64,000 bases of DNA from Actinocatenispora sera (GCF_018324685.1 NZ_AP023354.1:5022001-5086000), one strand, 5' to 3'; shown: positions 34,594 through 43,932, numbered from the stretch's first letter. The notes: a model not told the origin generated them from the sequence alone. Program-made: numbers and translations.

Positions 34594-37422
34594 GTGTCCG
34601 ACGCCGCCGACGAACTGCGCGCCCGGCGGTTCGGCGGCTCCTGGCGGCGCTACCAGCAGCAGGCGCTGGACGCGTTCGAGGCGGACCGGGCCGGCGGCGA
34701 CCACCGGTTCTTCGCGGTGCTGCCGCCGGGTGCCGGCAAGACGCTGATCGGCCTGGAGGTGGCCCGCCGCCTCGGCCGCCGGACTCTGGTACTCGCCCCC
34801 AACACCGCGGTCGCCGGGCAGTGGGCCGCCACCTGGGACCGGCGGTTCGTGCCCGGCGGGGCACCGTGCGGCACCGACCGCGACCTCACCGGAGCGGTCA
34901 ACGTCCTGACGTACCAGTCGATCGCGGTGCTGCGGCCCGGCACCGGGGCACCACACCGGCGCGCCACGCTGCGCGGCGGCAGCCACGACGAGCTGCTCGA
35001 CCTGCTGCACCCCAACGGCCGCGCGGTGATCGAGACGGCCCGCGGGCTCGGCCCGTGGACCCTGGTGTTGGACGAGTGCCACCACCTGCTGTCCACCTGG
35101 GGCGCGCTGGTGCGCGCGGTCGTCGACGCGCTCGGCGAGCGCACCGCACTGGTGGGCCTGACCGCCACCCCGCGCCGCTCGCTCACCGGGTGGCAGGCGG
35201 AGCTGCACGACGACCTGTTCGGGCCGGCCGACCTGGAGGTACCGGCACCGGCACTGGTCAAGGCCGGCACCCTCGCGCCGTACCAGGAGCTGGTCTACCT
35301 GACCCGACCGACCCCGGCCGAGGACACCTGGCTTGCCAGCGAGACCGCCCGGTTCGCGCAGCTGCGGTTCCAGCTGATCGACCACGCCCTCGGTACGGTG
35401 CCGCTGCTGGCCTGGCTGTCGGCCCGCGCCGACCGGGCGCACGCCCCGACCGGCGCGCACCGCAACCGGGCCGCGGGCGAGCCGCCTGCCGACGGGCCAC
35501 GGTTGAGCTGGGCCGCCTTCGAGGCGGCCGAACCGGCGCTGGCCCGGGCGGCGTTGCGGTTCGCGCACGCCGGGATGATCGCGCTGCCGGCCGGCGCGCG
35601 GCTGCGCGAGATGCACCGCACCGCACCGGACGCCGACGACTGGGTGGCCGTACTGGGCGACTTCTGCACCGGTCACCTGCAGGCCAGCGAGGACGACCGG
35701 GACGTCGCGGCGCTCGCCGCGATCAAGCGGGTACTGCCCGGCCTCGGCTACCGGCTGACCAGCCGCGGCCTGCGGGCCGGACCGTCGCCGGTGGACCGGC
35801 TGTGCGGCCTGTCCGAGGCGAAGATCGCCGCCACCACGCACATCCTGGCAACGGAGTCCGCGGCGCGCGGCGACCGGCTGCGCGCGTTGGTGCTCTGCGA
35901 CTTCGAGCAGCTGCCCGGCCGACCGTCCGACCGGCTCACCTCGGTCCCGCTGAACACGCTGTCCGGGTCGGCCCGGCTGGCGTTCGCCACGCTGGCCGCG
36001 GCCGACGTCGACGGCCCGGGCGGGCTGCGGCCGCTGCTGGTCACCGGGGCCACCTTCGCCGCACCGCGGGCGCTCGCGGCGGAGCTGGTCGCGGCGGCGA
36101 ACCGAGCCGGGCGCCGGGTGGGCACCGAGCCGCTGGACGAGACGAGCGTGCTGCTGACCGGCCTGCCGACCCGGGCGGCGGTCGCCCTCGCCACCGAGTT
36201 CTTCGCCGCCGGCCGGGCCCGGGTGCTGATCGGCACCCGGGCCCTGCTCGGCGAGGGCTGGGACTGCCCGCAGGTGTGCGTCACCGTCGATCTGACCACC
36301 GCGACCACGGCGACCGCGGTGACCCAGATGCGCGGTCGGGGCCTGCGGCGCGACCCGGCCGATCCGGCGAAGCTGACCGACAACTGGACGGTGTGCTGCG
36401 TGGCGGCCGAGCATCCCCGGGGCGACGCCGACTACCTGCGGCTGGTGCGCAAGCACGACGCGTACTTCGCACTCGGTTCGGGTGGGGAGGTCGAGTCCGG
36501 CGTGACGCACTGCGACACCGCGCTGTCCCCGTACGTGCCGCCGGACGCCGCGACCGCCGCCGCGGTCACCGCCCGGGCGCTCGCCGCGCCCGCCCGGCTG
36601 GCCCGGGTGCGAGACGAGTGGCGGATCGGCGCACCGTTCGCCGGCGTCGAGGCGGCCAGCCTGCGGGTCCGGTCCGAGCGCCCGCTGGGCCGGTCCGCGC
36701 CGTGGTTGCCCGGTGCACTCCTGGCGCCCACGGCGCCGGCCGAGCACGGTCCGCGGATCGCGCCGGCGTACCTGGTGGCCGGCGCGGTGGCGGTGCTGCT
36801 CGCCGCATCGTCGCTGCTGCTCGGACCGGTCGCGGCGCTGGCCGGCGGCGCTCTCGCCGTCGCCGCCGGACTCGCCGGCATCGCCGTGGGGCTGGTCCGG
36901 CGCCACCGGATCCGTACCGGGCCGGACGCGCTGGAGCAGCTCGCCGCGGCGGTGGCGGACGCGCTGCACACCGCCGGCGGTACCGAGCGGGGCGCCGAGG
37001 CACTGCGCGTCTCGCCCACCGTGGACGGCGCGCTGCGGTGCGAGCTGACCGGCGTACCTGCGGAGCAGTCGGCCCGCTTCGCCGCCGCCCTGGACGAACT
37101 GCTCGCGCCGCTCGCCGAACCGCGCTACCTGGTCGGCCGGCGGGTACTGGTGGCCCCGGCCGGGGCGCGGGGTGCCGTGGCGCTCGCCCTACGCTCGATG
37201 GCACGGCGGCCGCTGCCGGGCGCGGTGGCGTGGCACGCACTACCGCGCTGGTGCGCGCGCAACGCGGTGCGCCGCGAGTCGTTCGCCGCCGCGTGGGAGC
37301 GGCACGTCGGCCCGGCCCGGCTGCTGGCCGCCGACTCCGTCGAGGGCGCCGCGGTCTGCGAGCTGATGCGCGGCGAGGACCCGTTCGCGATCACCGCCCA
37401 GCTGCGCACCGTCTGGCACTGA
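34594..37422 (+). CDS. SF2 helicase with C-terminal membrane hairpin
   Basis: A 942-residue DEAD/DEAH-type protein. RecA1: Q-like RYQQQALDAFE, Walker A PPGAGKTLIG (near 47), LDECHHLLSTW for motif II (DECH), GLTATPRRS for motif III. RecA2: GTRALLGEGWDCPQ and the arginine-finger motif QMRGRGLRRD (near 580). After about residue 690 comes a region with two strongly hydrophobic segments (AYLVAGAVAVLLAASSLLL at about 723-741, then AALAGGALAVAAGLAGIAVG) followed by a helical tail. A membrane hairpin in an SF2 helicase is unusual. GTG start, no neighbour in the same direction. It could act in defence, DNA uptake or RNA decay; no function is assigned. Confidence 0.8.
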   Translation: MSDAADELRARRFGGSWRRYQQQALDAFEADRAGGDHRFFAVLPPGAGKTLIGLEVARRLGRRTLVLAPNTAVAGQWAATWDRRFVPGGAPCGTDRDLTGAVNVLTYQSIAVLRPGTGAPHRRATLRGGSHDELLDLLHPNGRAVIETARGLGPWTLVLDECHHLLSTWGALVRAVVDALGERTALVGLTATPRRSLTGWQAELHDDLFGPADLEVPAPALVKAGTLAPYQELVYLTRPTPAEDTWLASETARFAQLRFQLIDHALGTVPLLAWLSARADRAHAPTGAHRNRAAGEPPADGPRLSWAAFEAAEPALARAALRFAHAGMIALPAGARLREMHRTAPDADDWVAVLGDFCTGHLQASEDDRDVAALAAIKRVLPGLGYRLTSRGLRAGPSPVDRLCGLSEAKIAATTHILATESAARGDRLRALVLCDFEQLPGRPSDRLTSVPLNTLSGSARLAFATLAAADVDGPGGLRPLLVTGATFAAPRALAAELVAAANRAGRRVGTEPLDETSVLLTGLPTRAAVALATEFFAAGRARVLIGTRALLGEGWDCPQVCVTVDLTTATTATAVTQMRGRGLRRDPADPAKLTDNWTVCCVAAEHPRGDADYLRLVRKHDAYFALGSGGEVESGVTHCDTALSPYVPPDAATAAAVTARALAAPARLARVRDEWRIGAPFAGVEAASLRVRSERPLGRSAPWLPGALLAPTAPAEHGPRIAPAYLVAGAVAVLLAASSLLLGPVAALAGGALAVAAGLAGIAVGLVRRHRIRTGPDALEQLAAAVADALHTAGGTERGAEALRVSPTVDGALRCELTGVPAEQSARFAAALDELLAPLAEPRYLVGRRVLVAPAGARGAVALALRSMARRPLPGAVAWHALPRWCARNAVRRESFAAAWERHVGPARLLAADSVEGAAVCELMRGEDPFAITAQLRTVWH

Positions 37423-37566
37423 ACCCGTCCGGGCGCCGGCGCCATGCCGGCGGGCACGTCCTCGCGACACCGGTCGAACCCCGGTGCCGCCCGCGGGAGC
37501 GCCGGGGCCCGACCGTGGGACCCGCGTGACGGGGGTGCCGCCGGGTGGCGGCGTGGCGCCTATGCT

Positions 37567-37640
37567 GGCCGTACGCGACTGGCGCGGCAAGGTGGGGCAC
37601 CACCGGGGAGCGACGTCGGCCGCACCGCGCGCCTGGGTGT
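37567..37640 (+). ncRNA. ZTP (pfl) riboswitch aptamer upstream of glyA
   Basis: The conserved core is visible: CGCGACTGGCG (37573-37583), CACCACCGGGGAGCG (37598-37612) and the pseudoknot partner CGCGCCTGGG (37628-37637), in the order and spacing of pfl/ZTP RNAs. These riboswitches bind ZTP/ZMP and activate one-carbon and purine genes, and glyA is a known target. The match is by motif only, without a covariance search. Confidence 0.85.
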
Positions 37641-37678
37641 GGCAACCACGATCGTCCTTGCCCTCCTGGAGGTGGCAA
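37641..37678 (+). promoter_or_regulatory. Putative expression platform of the glyA riboswitch
   Basis: GGCAA (37641-37645), TTGCC (37658-37662) and GGCAA (37674-37678, overlapping the A of the ATG) offer two exclusive stems. In the second, the loop is the ribosome site CTCCTGGAGG region, so a choice of stem could control translation start. The repeats are seen; switching is inferred. Confidence 0.45.
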
Positions 37679-38928
37679 TGTCCGCGTTGCACGACACCGA
37701 TCCGCAGCTCGCCAGCCTGGTCGACGCCGAGCGGCGGCGCCAGTTCGACGTGTTGCGGCTGATCCCGTCGGAGAACTACGTCTCGCCCGCCGTGCTCGCG
37801 GCGACCGGCACGGTGCTGACCAACAAGTACTCCGAGGGGTACCCACACCGCCGCTACTACGAGGGCCAGCAGGTCATCGACCAGGTCGAGGACCTGGCCA
37901 ACGAGCGCGCCCGGCAGCTGTTCGGGGTCGAACACGCGAACGTGCAGCCCTACTCCGGCTCGCCCGCGAACCTCGCCGTCTACCTGGCGTTCCTGGCGCC
38001 CGGCGACCCGGTGCTCGCGATGGGACTGCCGGCCGGTGGGCACCTGACCCATGGCGCGCCGCCGTCGGCCACCGGCCGCTGGTTCGACGCGGTGCACTAC
38101 GGGGTACGCCGGGACACCGGCCGGATCGACCTGGACGAGGTCCGAGACCTGGCCCGCTCGCACCGGCCGAAGCTGATCATCTGCGGTGGTACCGCGATCC
38201 CGCGCACCATCGACTTCGCCGCGTTCGGCGAGATCGCCCGCGAGGTCGGCGCGATCCTGCTGGCCGACATCGCGCACATCGCCGGTCTGGTGGTCGGCGG
38301 CGCGCACCCCAGCCCGGTCGGGCACGCCGACGTCATCTCCACCACCACCCACAAGACGCTGCGCGGCCCGCGCGGGGCGATGCTGATGTCCACCGCCGAG
38401 CATGCCAAGGCGCTGGACAAGGCGGTCTTTCCGGGCCTGCAGGGCGGGCCGCACAACCACACCACGGCCGCCATCGCGGTGGCGCTGCGGGAGGCCGCGC
38501 AGCCGGACTTCGCGCAGTACGCGCACCAGATCGTGGCGAACGCGCAGGCGCTGGCCACCGCGCTGACCGACCGCGGCTACCGGCTGGTGTCCGGCGGCAC
38601 CGACAACCACCTGCTACTGGTCGACTTGACCAACAAGGGCGTCACCGGCAAGGTGGCGGCGAAGGCACTGGACGCCGCCGGGGTCGAGCTGAACTTCAAC
38701 ACGGTGCCGTTCGACCCGCGCCGGCCGTTCGACCCGTCCGGGATCCGGCTCGGCACCCCGGCGATCACCACCCGCGGCCTCGCCCCGCAGCACATGCCGC
38801 AGGTGGCGGAGTGGATCGACCGGACGGTCCGGGCCGCGGCCGACGGCGACGAGTCCGGCTACGCCGACACCGCCGCCCAGGTCCGCGAGTTCCTCGCCGA
38901 CTTCCCGATCTTCGGCGAGACCGCCTGA
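37678..38928 (+). CDS. glyA: Serine hydroxymethyltransferase
   Basis: A 416-residue PLP enzyme that converts serine and tetrahydrofolate to glycine and methylene-THF, feeding purine, thymidylate and methionine synthesis. It has [40 protein letters not shown], and the PLP lysine in [12 protein letters not shown] (near 225), with [14 protein letters not shown] and the C-terminal [12 protein letters not shown]. The start with GGAGGTGG lies within the riboswitch platform. The upstream ZTP riboswitch makes it responsive to folate/purine shortage. Complete and typical. Confidence 0.95.
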   Translation: MSALHDTDPQLASLVDAERRRQFDVLRLIPSENYVSPAVLAATGTVLTNKYSEGYPHRRYYEGQQVIDQVEDLANERARQLFGVEHANVQPYSGSPANLAVYLAFLAPGDPVLAMGLPAGGHLTHGAPPSATGRWFDAVHYGVRRDTGRIDLDEVRDLARSHRPKLIICGGTAIPRTIDFAAFGEIAREVGAILLADIAHIAGLVVGGAHPSPVGHADVISTTTHKTLRGPRGAMLMSTAEHAKALDKAVFPGLQGGPHNHTTAAIAVALREAAQPDFAQYAHQIVANAQALATALTDRGYRLVSGGTDNHLLLVDLTNKGVTGKVAAKALDAAGVELNFNTVPFDPRRPFDPSGIRLGTPAITTRGLAPQHMPQVAEWIDRTVRAAADGDESGYADTAAQVREFLADFPIFGETA

Positions 38929-38959
38929 CGCCACGATCGGCGCGCGCTGGCGGGCGGCG

Positions 38960-40243
38960 TCAGCGCGACAGCGCGCCGCGGGTGTTGATGCGGTGGCCGT
39001 TGCGGTCGAACACGTGCAACTGGGACAGGTCGGCGCGCATCGAGACGACCTCACCGACCTTGGCCGCCGCGTACGGCGGGAGCCGCAACGCGAACTCCGC
39101 GACGTGCTGTTCGTGCCGGCCCGGATCGGTCTCGGCCGGTTCGGCGTCCACCGCCGGCTCGGCCGGACCGCCCCGGCGCGCGCGCCACCACCGCCGCAGC
39201 GAGCTCTCCACCGGCATGACGGCCTCATGGCCGGCGCCGGTCAACTCGTCCAGGCCGGCGGCCGCGCCACCGACGTCCAGGTACGCGATCGTCTCGTGGC
39301 CGAGGTGTTCGGCGTAGCGCACGATCCCGCGCAGCGCCCCCGGTCGGTCCGCGCCGACCGGGGTGACCGCCTCGGCCCGCAACCCGACGATGACCTGCTC
39401 GCCGTGGTAGCGAACCAGGTCGCGCACCCGCGGGTCCGCCCAGGGCAGGGCGATGTGCTGGTGGCCCAGATCCAGCAACAGCCGGTCGTCGAGGTAGGCG
39501 TACACGGTGGCCCAGAGCAGGTTCATCCGCGGGGTACCGAGGAACGCGGCGACGAACAGCGACTCCGGCGCGCGGTAGGCGCCGTGAGGGGTACTGAGCT
39601 GTTCGATCCGGCCGTCACGCAGGATGGCGACCCGGTCGGCCATGGTCAGCGCCTCCGTCTGGTCGTGCGTGACGTAGATGGTCGTCACCCCGATGCCCCG
39701 GACCAGGCTGGAGATCTCGGCGCGCAACCCCTGCCGCAGCGCGCTGTCCAGGTTGGACAGCGGCTCGTCGAGCAGGAAGATGCGCGGCTCCCGGATGATC
39801 GCCCGGCCCATCGCCACCCGCTGCTTCTGGCCACCGGACAGCTGGCCCGGCCGGCGCTCCAGGGTGTCGGCGACACCGAGCGCGGCGGCGAGGTCGGCGA
39901 CCCGTTCGGAGACCGCCTCGGGCGCCTGCCGGGCGAGCTTCAGCGGGAAGCCGAGGTTGCCGCGCACCGACATGTGCGGGTACAGGGCGAAGTCCTGGAA
40001 CGCCATCGCGACCCGGCGCTGCCGGGGCGACCAGCCGTTCGCGATTTCGCCGTCGAATCGGATCAGTCCGTCGGTCGGGTCCTCCAGCCCGGCCACCATC
40101 CGCAGGATGGTGGACTTCCCACAGCCGGAGGGGCCGAGCAGCACCATCACCTCACCGTCGGACACCGACAGGTCCAGTGCGTCGACCGCCACGGTCCCGC
40201 TCGGGAACGTCTTGGACACTGACTCAAGAGCCAGCGCTGTCAT
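38960..40243 (-). CDS. MsiK/UgpC-like ABC transporter ATPase (orphan)
   Basis: A 427-residue ATPase of the CUT1 carbohydrate importer family. It has Walker A GPSGCGKST (near 36), signature LSGGQKQRVAMGRA (near 134), Walker B IFLLDEPLSNLD (near 158) and the switch YVTHDQTEAL. The C-terminal OB-fold (about residues 240-427) is longer than in MsiK because of an Ala/Glu/Arg-rich insert near 355-385. The ATG with GGAGG is chosen. No permease genes are nearby, as with MsiK, which serves several importers. It is a good candidate to energise the ATPase-less importer at 23284-26448, but that is inferred. Confidence 0.88.
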   Translation of the reverse strand: MTALALESVSKTFPSGTVAVDALDLSVSDGEVMVLLGPSGCGKSTILRMVAGLEDPTDGLIRFDGEIANGWSPRQRRVAMAFQDFALYPHMSVRGNLGFPLKLARQAPEAVSERVADLAAALGVADTLERRPGQLSGGQKQRVAMGRAIIREPRIFLLDEPLSNLDSALRQGLRAEISSLVRGIGVTTIYVTHDQTEALTMADRVAILRDGRIEQLSTPHGAYRAPESLFVAAFLGTPRMNLLWATVYAYLDDRLLLDLGHQHIALPWADPRVRDLVRYHGEQVIVGLRAEAVTPVGADRPGALRGIVRYAEHLGHETIAYLDVGGAAAGLDELTGAGHEAVMPVESSLRRWWRARRGGPAEPAVDAEPAETDPGRHEQHVAEFALRLPPYAAAKVGEVVSMRADLSQLHVFDRNGHRINTRGALSR

Positions 40244-40416
40244 CGGGCCTCCAATACCGCATGGGAACGGCAAAAGCCGCCGAACATACTGTGGCCGCTC
40301 TCACAGCACATACAATCAGCCGAACGTGTAGAAGCGAAGTCGTCACTTGCAGCGCGCAAGGTGCACGAATTGGGCGATGGCGGCGACACTCATCGTCGCC
40401 GGTAACGTCCACTCCC

Positions 40417-41154
40417 GTGTTCGTGTTGTTGCCGCCCTCCGAGACGAAGGCGCCCGGCGGTCAGGGCGCCCCGCTGCAACTGGCCCGGCTGTCGTTCCCG
40501 TCGCTGGGATCGACCCGCTCCCGGATCATCGCCGCGGTCCAGGCCGCATCGACCGACGTCGACCTGGCCCGGACCGTACTGCGGCTCTCCGCACGCCAGG
40601 ACGCCGAACTCGCCGCGAACCGGGCGCTCTGGCACTCCCCCACGACACCGGCACTGCTGCGCTACAGCGGCGTGCTGTACGAAGCGCTCGACTACCCGGC
40701 ACTGCCGGCTCCCGACCGGCGCCGGGCGGACGAGCGGCTGATCGTCGGATCCGCCCTGTTCGGCGCGGTTCGGGCAAGCGACCCGATCCCGGCGTACCGG
40801 CTCTCGGCCGGCGTCCGGTTGCCCGGCCTCGGCTCGCTGCGCTCGGTCTGGCGGCCGGTGCTGACCGCCGCGCTGGCCGGCGGGCCCGTCCTGGACCTGC
40901 GTTCCTCGGTGTACCAGGCGCTCGGTCCGGTGCCCGACGCGATCACCGTCCGGGTCGTCTCGCCCCGCCCGGACGGCCGGCTCGTCGTCGTCAGCCACCA
41001 CAACAAGGCGTACAAGGGGCGGCTCGCCCGGGCGATGTGCGCCGCCGACCGGCTCGACGGCATCGAGGACGTCATCCTCGCCGCGAAGACCGCCGAACTG
41101 GACGTGACCCGTACCGGCGACAGTGAGCTGCAGCTGCGCACCGAGACCGGCTGA
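40417..41154 (+). CDS. yaaA: YaaA family peroxide stress protein (DUF328)
   Basis: A 245-residue protein of the YaaA/UPF0246 family, which protects against peroxide by limiting free iron and also occurs as a DNA-binding protein. The family start VLLPPSETK is at residues 3-11, followed by SGVLYEALDY, then YRLSAGVRLPGLGSL and the C-terminal YKGRLARAM. The GTG start follows from this motif at the N-terminus. A -10-like TACAAT stands at 40311-40316. Transcribed alone, divergent from the ATPase gene. Confidence 0.88.
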   Translation: MFVLLPPSETKAPGGQGAPLQLARLSFPSLGSTRSRIIAAVQAASTDVDLARTVLRLSARQDAELAANRALWHSPTTPALLRYSGVLYEALDYPALPAPDRRRADERLIVGSALFGAVRASDPIPAYRLSAGVRLPGLGSLRSVWRPVLTAALAGGPVLDLRSSVYQALGPVPDAITVRVVSPRPDGRLVVVSHHNKAYKGRLARAMCAADRLDGIEDVILAAKTAELDVTRTGDSELQLRTETG

Positions 41155-41243
41155 CCTGCGTACCGGCGGGTACCCGGACGTCGGCGAAAAGTTCGGCGCA
41201 ACCGAGGTGTCGCCACGACCCGGCTGGGTACGGTGGCTGTGTG

Positions 41244-41579
41244 ATGCCACAACCCCCGAGCGTCCCCGCCATCGACGTCGACGCGGTCGCCGAGGACACG
41301 CTGATCCTCGATGTCCGCGAACCGGACGAGTATGCCGCGGGACACATCGCCAACGCCCTGCACATGCCGATGGGATCCGTGCCGGAGCGGATTCCCGAGT
41401 TACCGGACGGACAGCGCATCGTCGTGGTCTGCCGGTCCGGTGGCCGGTCCGCTCGGGTCACCGGCTATCTCCGCCAGGAGGGACTGTCCGCGGTCAACCT
41501 GGACGGCGGGATGCGCGCCTGGGTCGCCGCCGGGCGGCCGATGACCACCGACACCGACGCCGAGCCCACCCTGATCTGA
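41244..41579 (+). CDS. Rhodanese-like sulfurtransferase domain protein
   Basis: A 111-residue single rhodanese domain. It has ILDVREPDEYAAGHIANALH with the family's DVRE..EY..GHI pattern and the active-site loop VVCRSGGRSARV with Cys near 61, then NLDGGMRAW. It probably carries sulfur between a donor and an acceptor in the cytoplasm. A GTG immediately before the chosen ATG is an equal alternative. It lies alone, and a strong hairpin follows. Confidence 0.9.
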   Translation: MPQPPSVPAIDVDAVAEDTLILDVREPDEYAAGHIANALHMPMGSVPERIPELPDGQRIVVVCRSGGRSARVTGYLRQEGLSAVNLDGGMRAWVAAGRPMTTDTDAEPTLI

Positions 41580-41602
41580 CCGCGTCGCACCGACGCGGAC
41601 CC

Positions 41603-41633
41603 GCGGCGCACGCCGGTCACCGGCGTGCGCCGC
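41603..41633. terminator. Strong hairpin after the rhodanese gene
   Basis: Perfect 15-bp arms GCGGCGCACGCCGGT and ACCGGCGTGCGCCGC with a one-base centre; in RNA the inner pairs would open into a loop. No U-tract. Confidence 0.65.
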
Positions 41634-41774
41634 ACTCGTACCCGGGCTGCGGGCCGCCGCGAGGCGTCTGCCTCGGGACCGACGTGCCGTCGTGCGATTC
41701 CGGCCGGGTGACGCGGCCGGGTGACGGCGGCCGACCGGGCTGCGCGGACCGGCCCGAGGTGGGTTACTACAGGC

Positions 41775-41897
41775 ATGATCTGTGCGGCCTGCCGCGAGCG
41801 GCGGCACCAGGACTGCAAGGGCCGTGCCTGGTGCGACTGCCAGCACCAGACGACCCCGCCACCGCAGGAACCCGCCACCGGGGCGCCCGGCGAGTGA
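41775..41897 (+). CDS. Small Cys-rich protein, likely zinc-binding
   Basis: A 40-residue ORF with codon usage like its neighbours. The sequence starts MICAACRERRHQDCKGRAWC and continues DCQH, so four to six cysteines plus histidines stand in a compact C-x-x-C...C-x5-C-x-C pattern, as in small actinobacterial zinc-ribbon-like proteins. The stop precedes a proline- and alanine-rich tail of about 15 residues. Function unknown. It was too short for routine gene finding but the Cys pattern argues that it is real. Confidence 0.6.
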   Translation: MICAACRERRHQDCKGRAWCDCQHQTTPPPQEPATGAPGE

Positions 41898-41923
41898 GCC
41901 GGCCGGAGCGTTCTCGTCGTAGG

Positions 41924-41986
41924 ATGGCCGGGATGATCCGAGGCAGCCAGCGCAAACTGCGCCGGGCCCGCGCCCAGGGGAGCTGA
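41924..41986 (+). CDS. Tiny basic ORF (20 residues)
   Basis: ATG GCC to TGA encodes MAGMIRGSQRKLRRARAQGS, strongly basic, 26 bases after the zinc-binding mini-protein stop. A ribosome site is weak (CGTAGG). It could be a basic peptide, or just part of a 3' region. Low certainty. Confidence 0.2.
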   Translation: MAGMIRGSQRKLRRARAQGS

Positions 41987-42104
41987 GCCAGCACCCTGCA
42001 CGGCGGTCCGGCGTCCGGTGCTGCCACAGTCACCACCGACACGCCTGCTCGCGGGTCCGGAGCGAACCGCCGGCCCTGCCCGTTCCGGCACCCGCGAGGT
42101 CATC

Positions 42105-43910
42105 GTGTCCCACCCTGCTTCCTCCCCTTTCCCGCCCGCCACCTTCCCGCCTGGCACGCGGTCCGGCCCGGCGGCATCGTCACCCGCGACCGCGACGTCC
42201 CCGCCGGACGCCGCCCCGTCGCGTCCGGCCGGCGCGCCGGCGGGCAGCTCCGCCACACCCTCCCCCGGCGACTCCGCCACACCCTCCCGCGGCAGCTCCA
42301 CCGACTGGGTCGCGCGCGCCGCCGACGACGCGCTGGCCGAGCATCGGCGGCGCGGCGGCGACGGGCTGCTGGTCTGCGCCTCCGGGATCAGCCCGTCCGG
42401 CCCGATCCATCTGGGCAACCTGCGCGAGCTGCTCACCCCGCACCTGGTCGCGGCGGAGCTCGCGGCGCGCGGCGTACCGGTGGAGCACGTGCTGTTCCTG
42501 GACGACCACGACCGCCTGCGGCGGGTGCCGGCCGGCGTACCGGCGCACTTCGCCGCGCACCTCGGCCGGCCGCTCGCCGAGGTGCCCGACCCGTCCGGCG
42601 AGCTGGACAGTTGGGCGGAGCGGTTCACCGCACCGCTGCACGCCGCGCTGGCGGCACTGGGCATCCGGGTGCGCGTCGTCAGCCAGTCCGCCCGGTACGC
42701 CGCCGGGCACTACACCGGCGCCGTGCTGGCCGCGATGGCCCGGCGGCAGCGCATCGCCGCGATCCTCGCCGCCGCCCGCGGTACCGACGCCCGTGGTGCC
42801 GGCGACGCGGCGAGCGGCGAGCCGGCGGAGAGCTGGCCGTACCGGGTGTACTGCCGGCGCTGCGGCGCCGACGACACCCGGATCACCGGCTACCGGGAGG
42901 ACAGCACCGCGCTCCGGTACGAGTGCGCGCGGTGCGGCGCCGACGGCTTCCGGCTCGCCGAGGCCAACCACGGCAAGCTCGCCTGGAAGGTCGACTGGCC
43001 GATGCGCTGGGCGGCCGAACCGGTCGCGTTCGAGGCCGCCGGCGCCGACCACGCGGCACCGTCCTCGTCGTTCGGCGTCGGCCGGCGGATCTGCGCCGAG
43101 GTGTTCGGCGCGCGGCCGCCCTCGTTGCTCGGGTACGGCTTCGTCGGCACCCGCGGCGCCGCCAAGCTGTCGTCGTCCACCGGCACCGCACCGACGCCGG
43201 CGGACGCGCTCGCCATCCTGGAGCCGGCGATGCTGCGCTGGCTGTACGCGCGGCGCCGGCCGCAGCAGGCGATCACCATCGACTTCGGTACCGAGGTCAC
43301 CCGGCTGTACGACGAGTGGGACCGGCTCGCCGCCCGGGTCGCCGCCGGCACGGCGGGCGCCGCCGACGCCACCGCGTACCGCCGGGCCAGCGCACCGGGG
43401 CTCGCCGGGCCGCGGCGGGCGGTGCCGTGGCGGCTGCTCACCTCGGTACTGGACGTGACGGCGGGCGATCCGCGCTCCACCGAGCGGATCCTCGGACAGG
43501 CGGAGGGGGCGCGGCTGCGGCTGGCCGACGTCGAACCGCGCCGCACGCTCGCGGCCACCTGGCTGGCCCGGCACGTACCGCCGGAGCGGCGCACCCGGGT
43601 CCGCGCGGAGCCGGACACCGCGCTGCTCGCCACCCTCACCGACCGCCAGCGGGAGGGCCTCACCCTGCTCACCGCCGAACTCCCGGGTTGCCGCGACCTC
43701 GCCGCACTGACCGCACTGGTGTACGGGATACCCAAGCGGCTCAACGGGTTGGCGGCGGACGCAGCGGCCGACGAGGCGGTCCGCGCGGCGCAGCGGTCGT
43801 ACTTCACCCTGCTGTACCGGCTGCTCGTCGGTGCGGACGCCGGGCCCCGGTTGCCGACCCTGCTGCTGGCGCTCGGCCCGGACCGAGCCCGCCGCCTCCT
43901 GACGCCCTAA
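42105..43910 (+). CDS. lysS: Class I lysyl-tRNA synthetase
   Basis: A 601-residue class I LysRS (archaeal type), which charges tRNA-Lys in the cytoplasm. The HIGH motif is SGPIHLGNLRE (near 100) and the KMSKS motif is KLSSST (near 353). A Cys4 zinc site is present (CRRCGADD and CARCGADGF, near 250-290). The C-terminal anticodon-binding helical cage is intact. The N-terminus carries a Ser/Pro/Thr-rich, disordered-looking extension of about 65 residues before the catalytic core (STDWVARAADDAL). The GTG start with GAGGT is chosen. Many actinobacteria use class II LysRS, so a second synthetase elsewhere is possible. Confidence 0.92.
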   Translation: MSHPASSPFPPATFPPGTRSGPAASSPATATSPPDAAPSRPAGAPAGSSATPSPGDSATPSRGSSTDWVARAADDALAEHRRRGGDGLLVCASGISPSGPIHLGNLRELLTPHLVAAELAARGVPVEHVLFLDDHDRLRRVPAGVPAHFAAHLGRPLAEVPDPSGELDSWAERFTAPLHAALAALGIRVRVVSQSARYAAGHYTGAVLAAMARRQRIAAILAAARGTDARGAGDAASGEPAESWPYRVYCRRCGADDTRITGYREDSTALRYECARCGADGFRLAEANHGKLAWKVDWPMRWAAEPVAFEAAGADHAAPSSSFGVGRRICAEVFGARPPSLLGYGFVGTRGAAKLSSSTGTAPTPADALAILEPAMLRWLYARRRPQQAITIDFGTEVTRLYDEWDRLAARVAAGTAGAADATAYRRASAPGLAGPRRAVPWRLLTSVLDVTAGDPRSTERILGQAEGARLRLADVEPRRTLAATWLARHVPPERRTRVRAEPDTALLATLTDRQREGLTLLTAELPGCRDLAALTALVYGIPKRLNGLAADAAADEAVRAAQRSYFTLLYRLLVGADAGPRLPTLLLALGPDRARRLLTP

Positions 43911-43932
43911 CGTCCCGGCGACCGCGGTCGCG

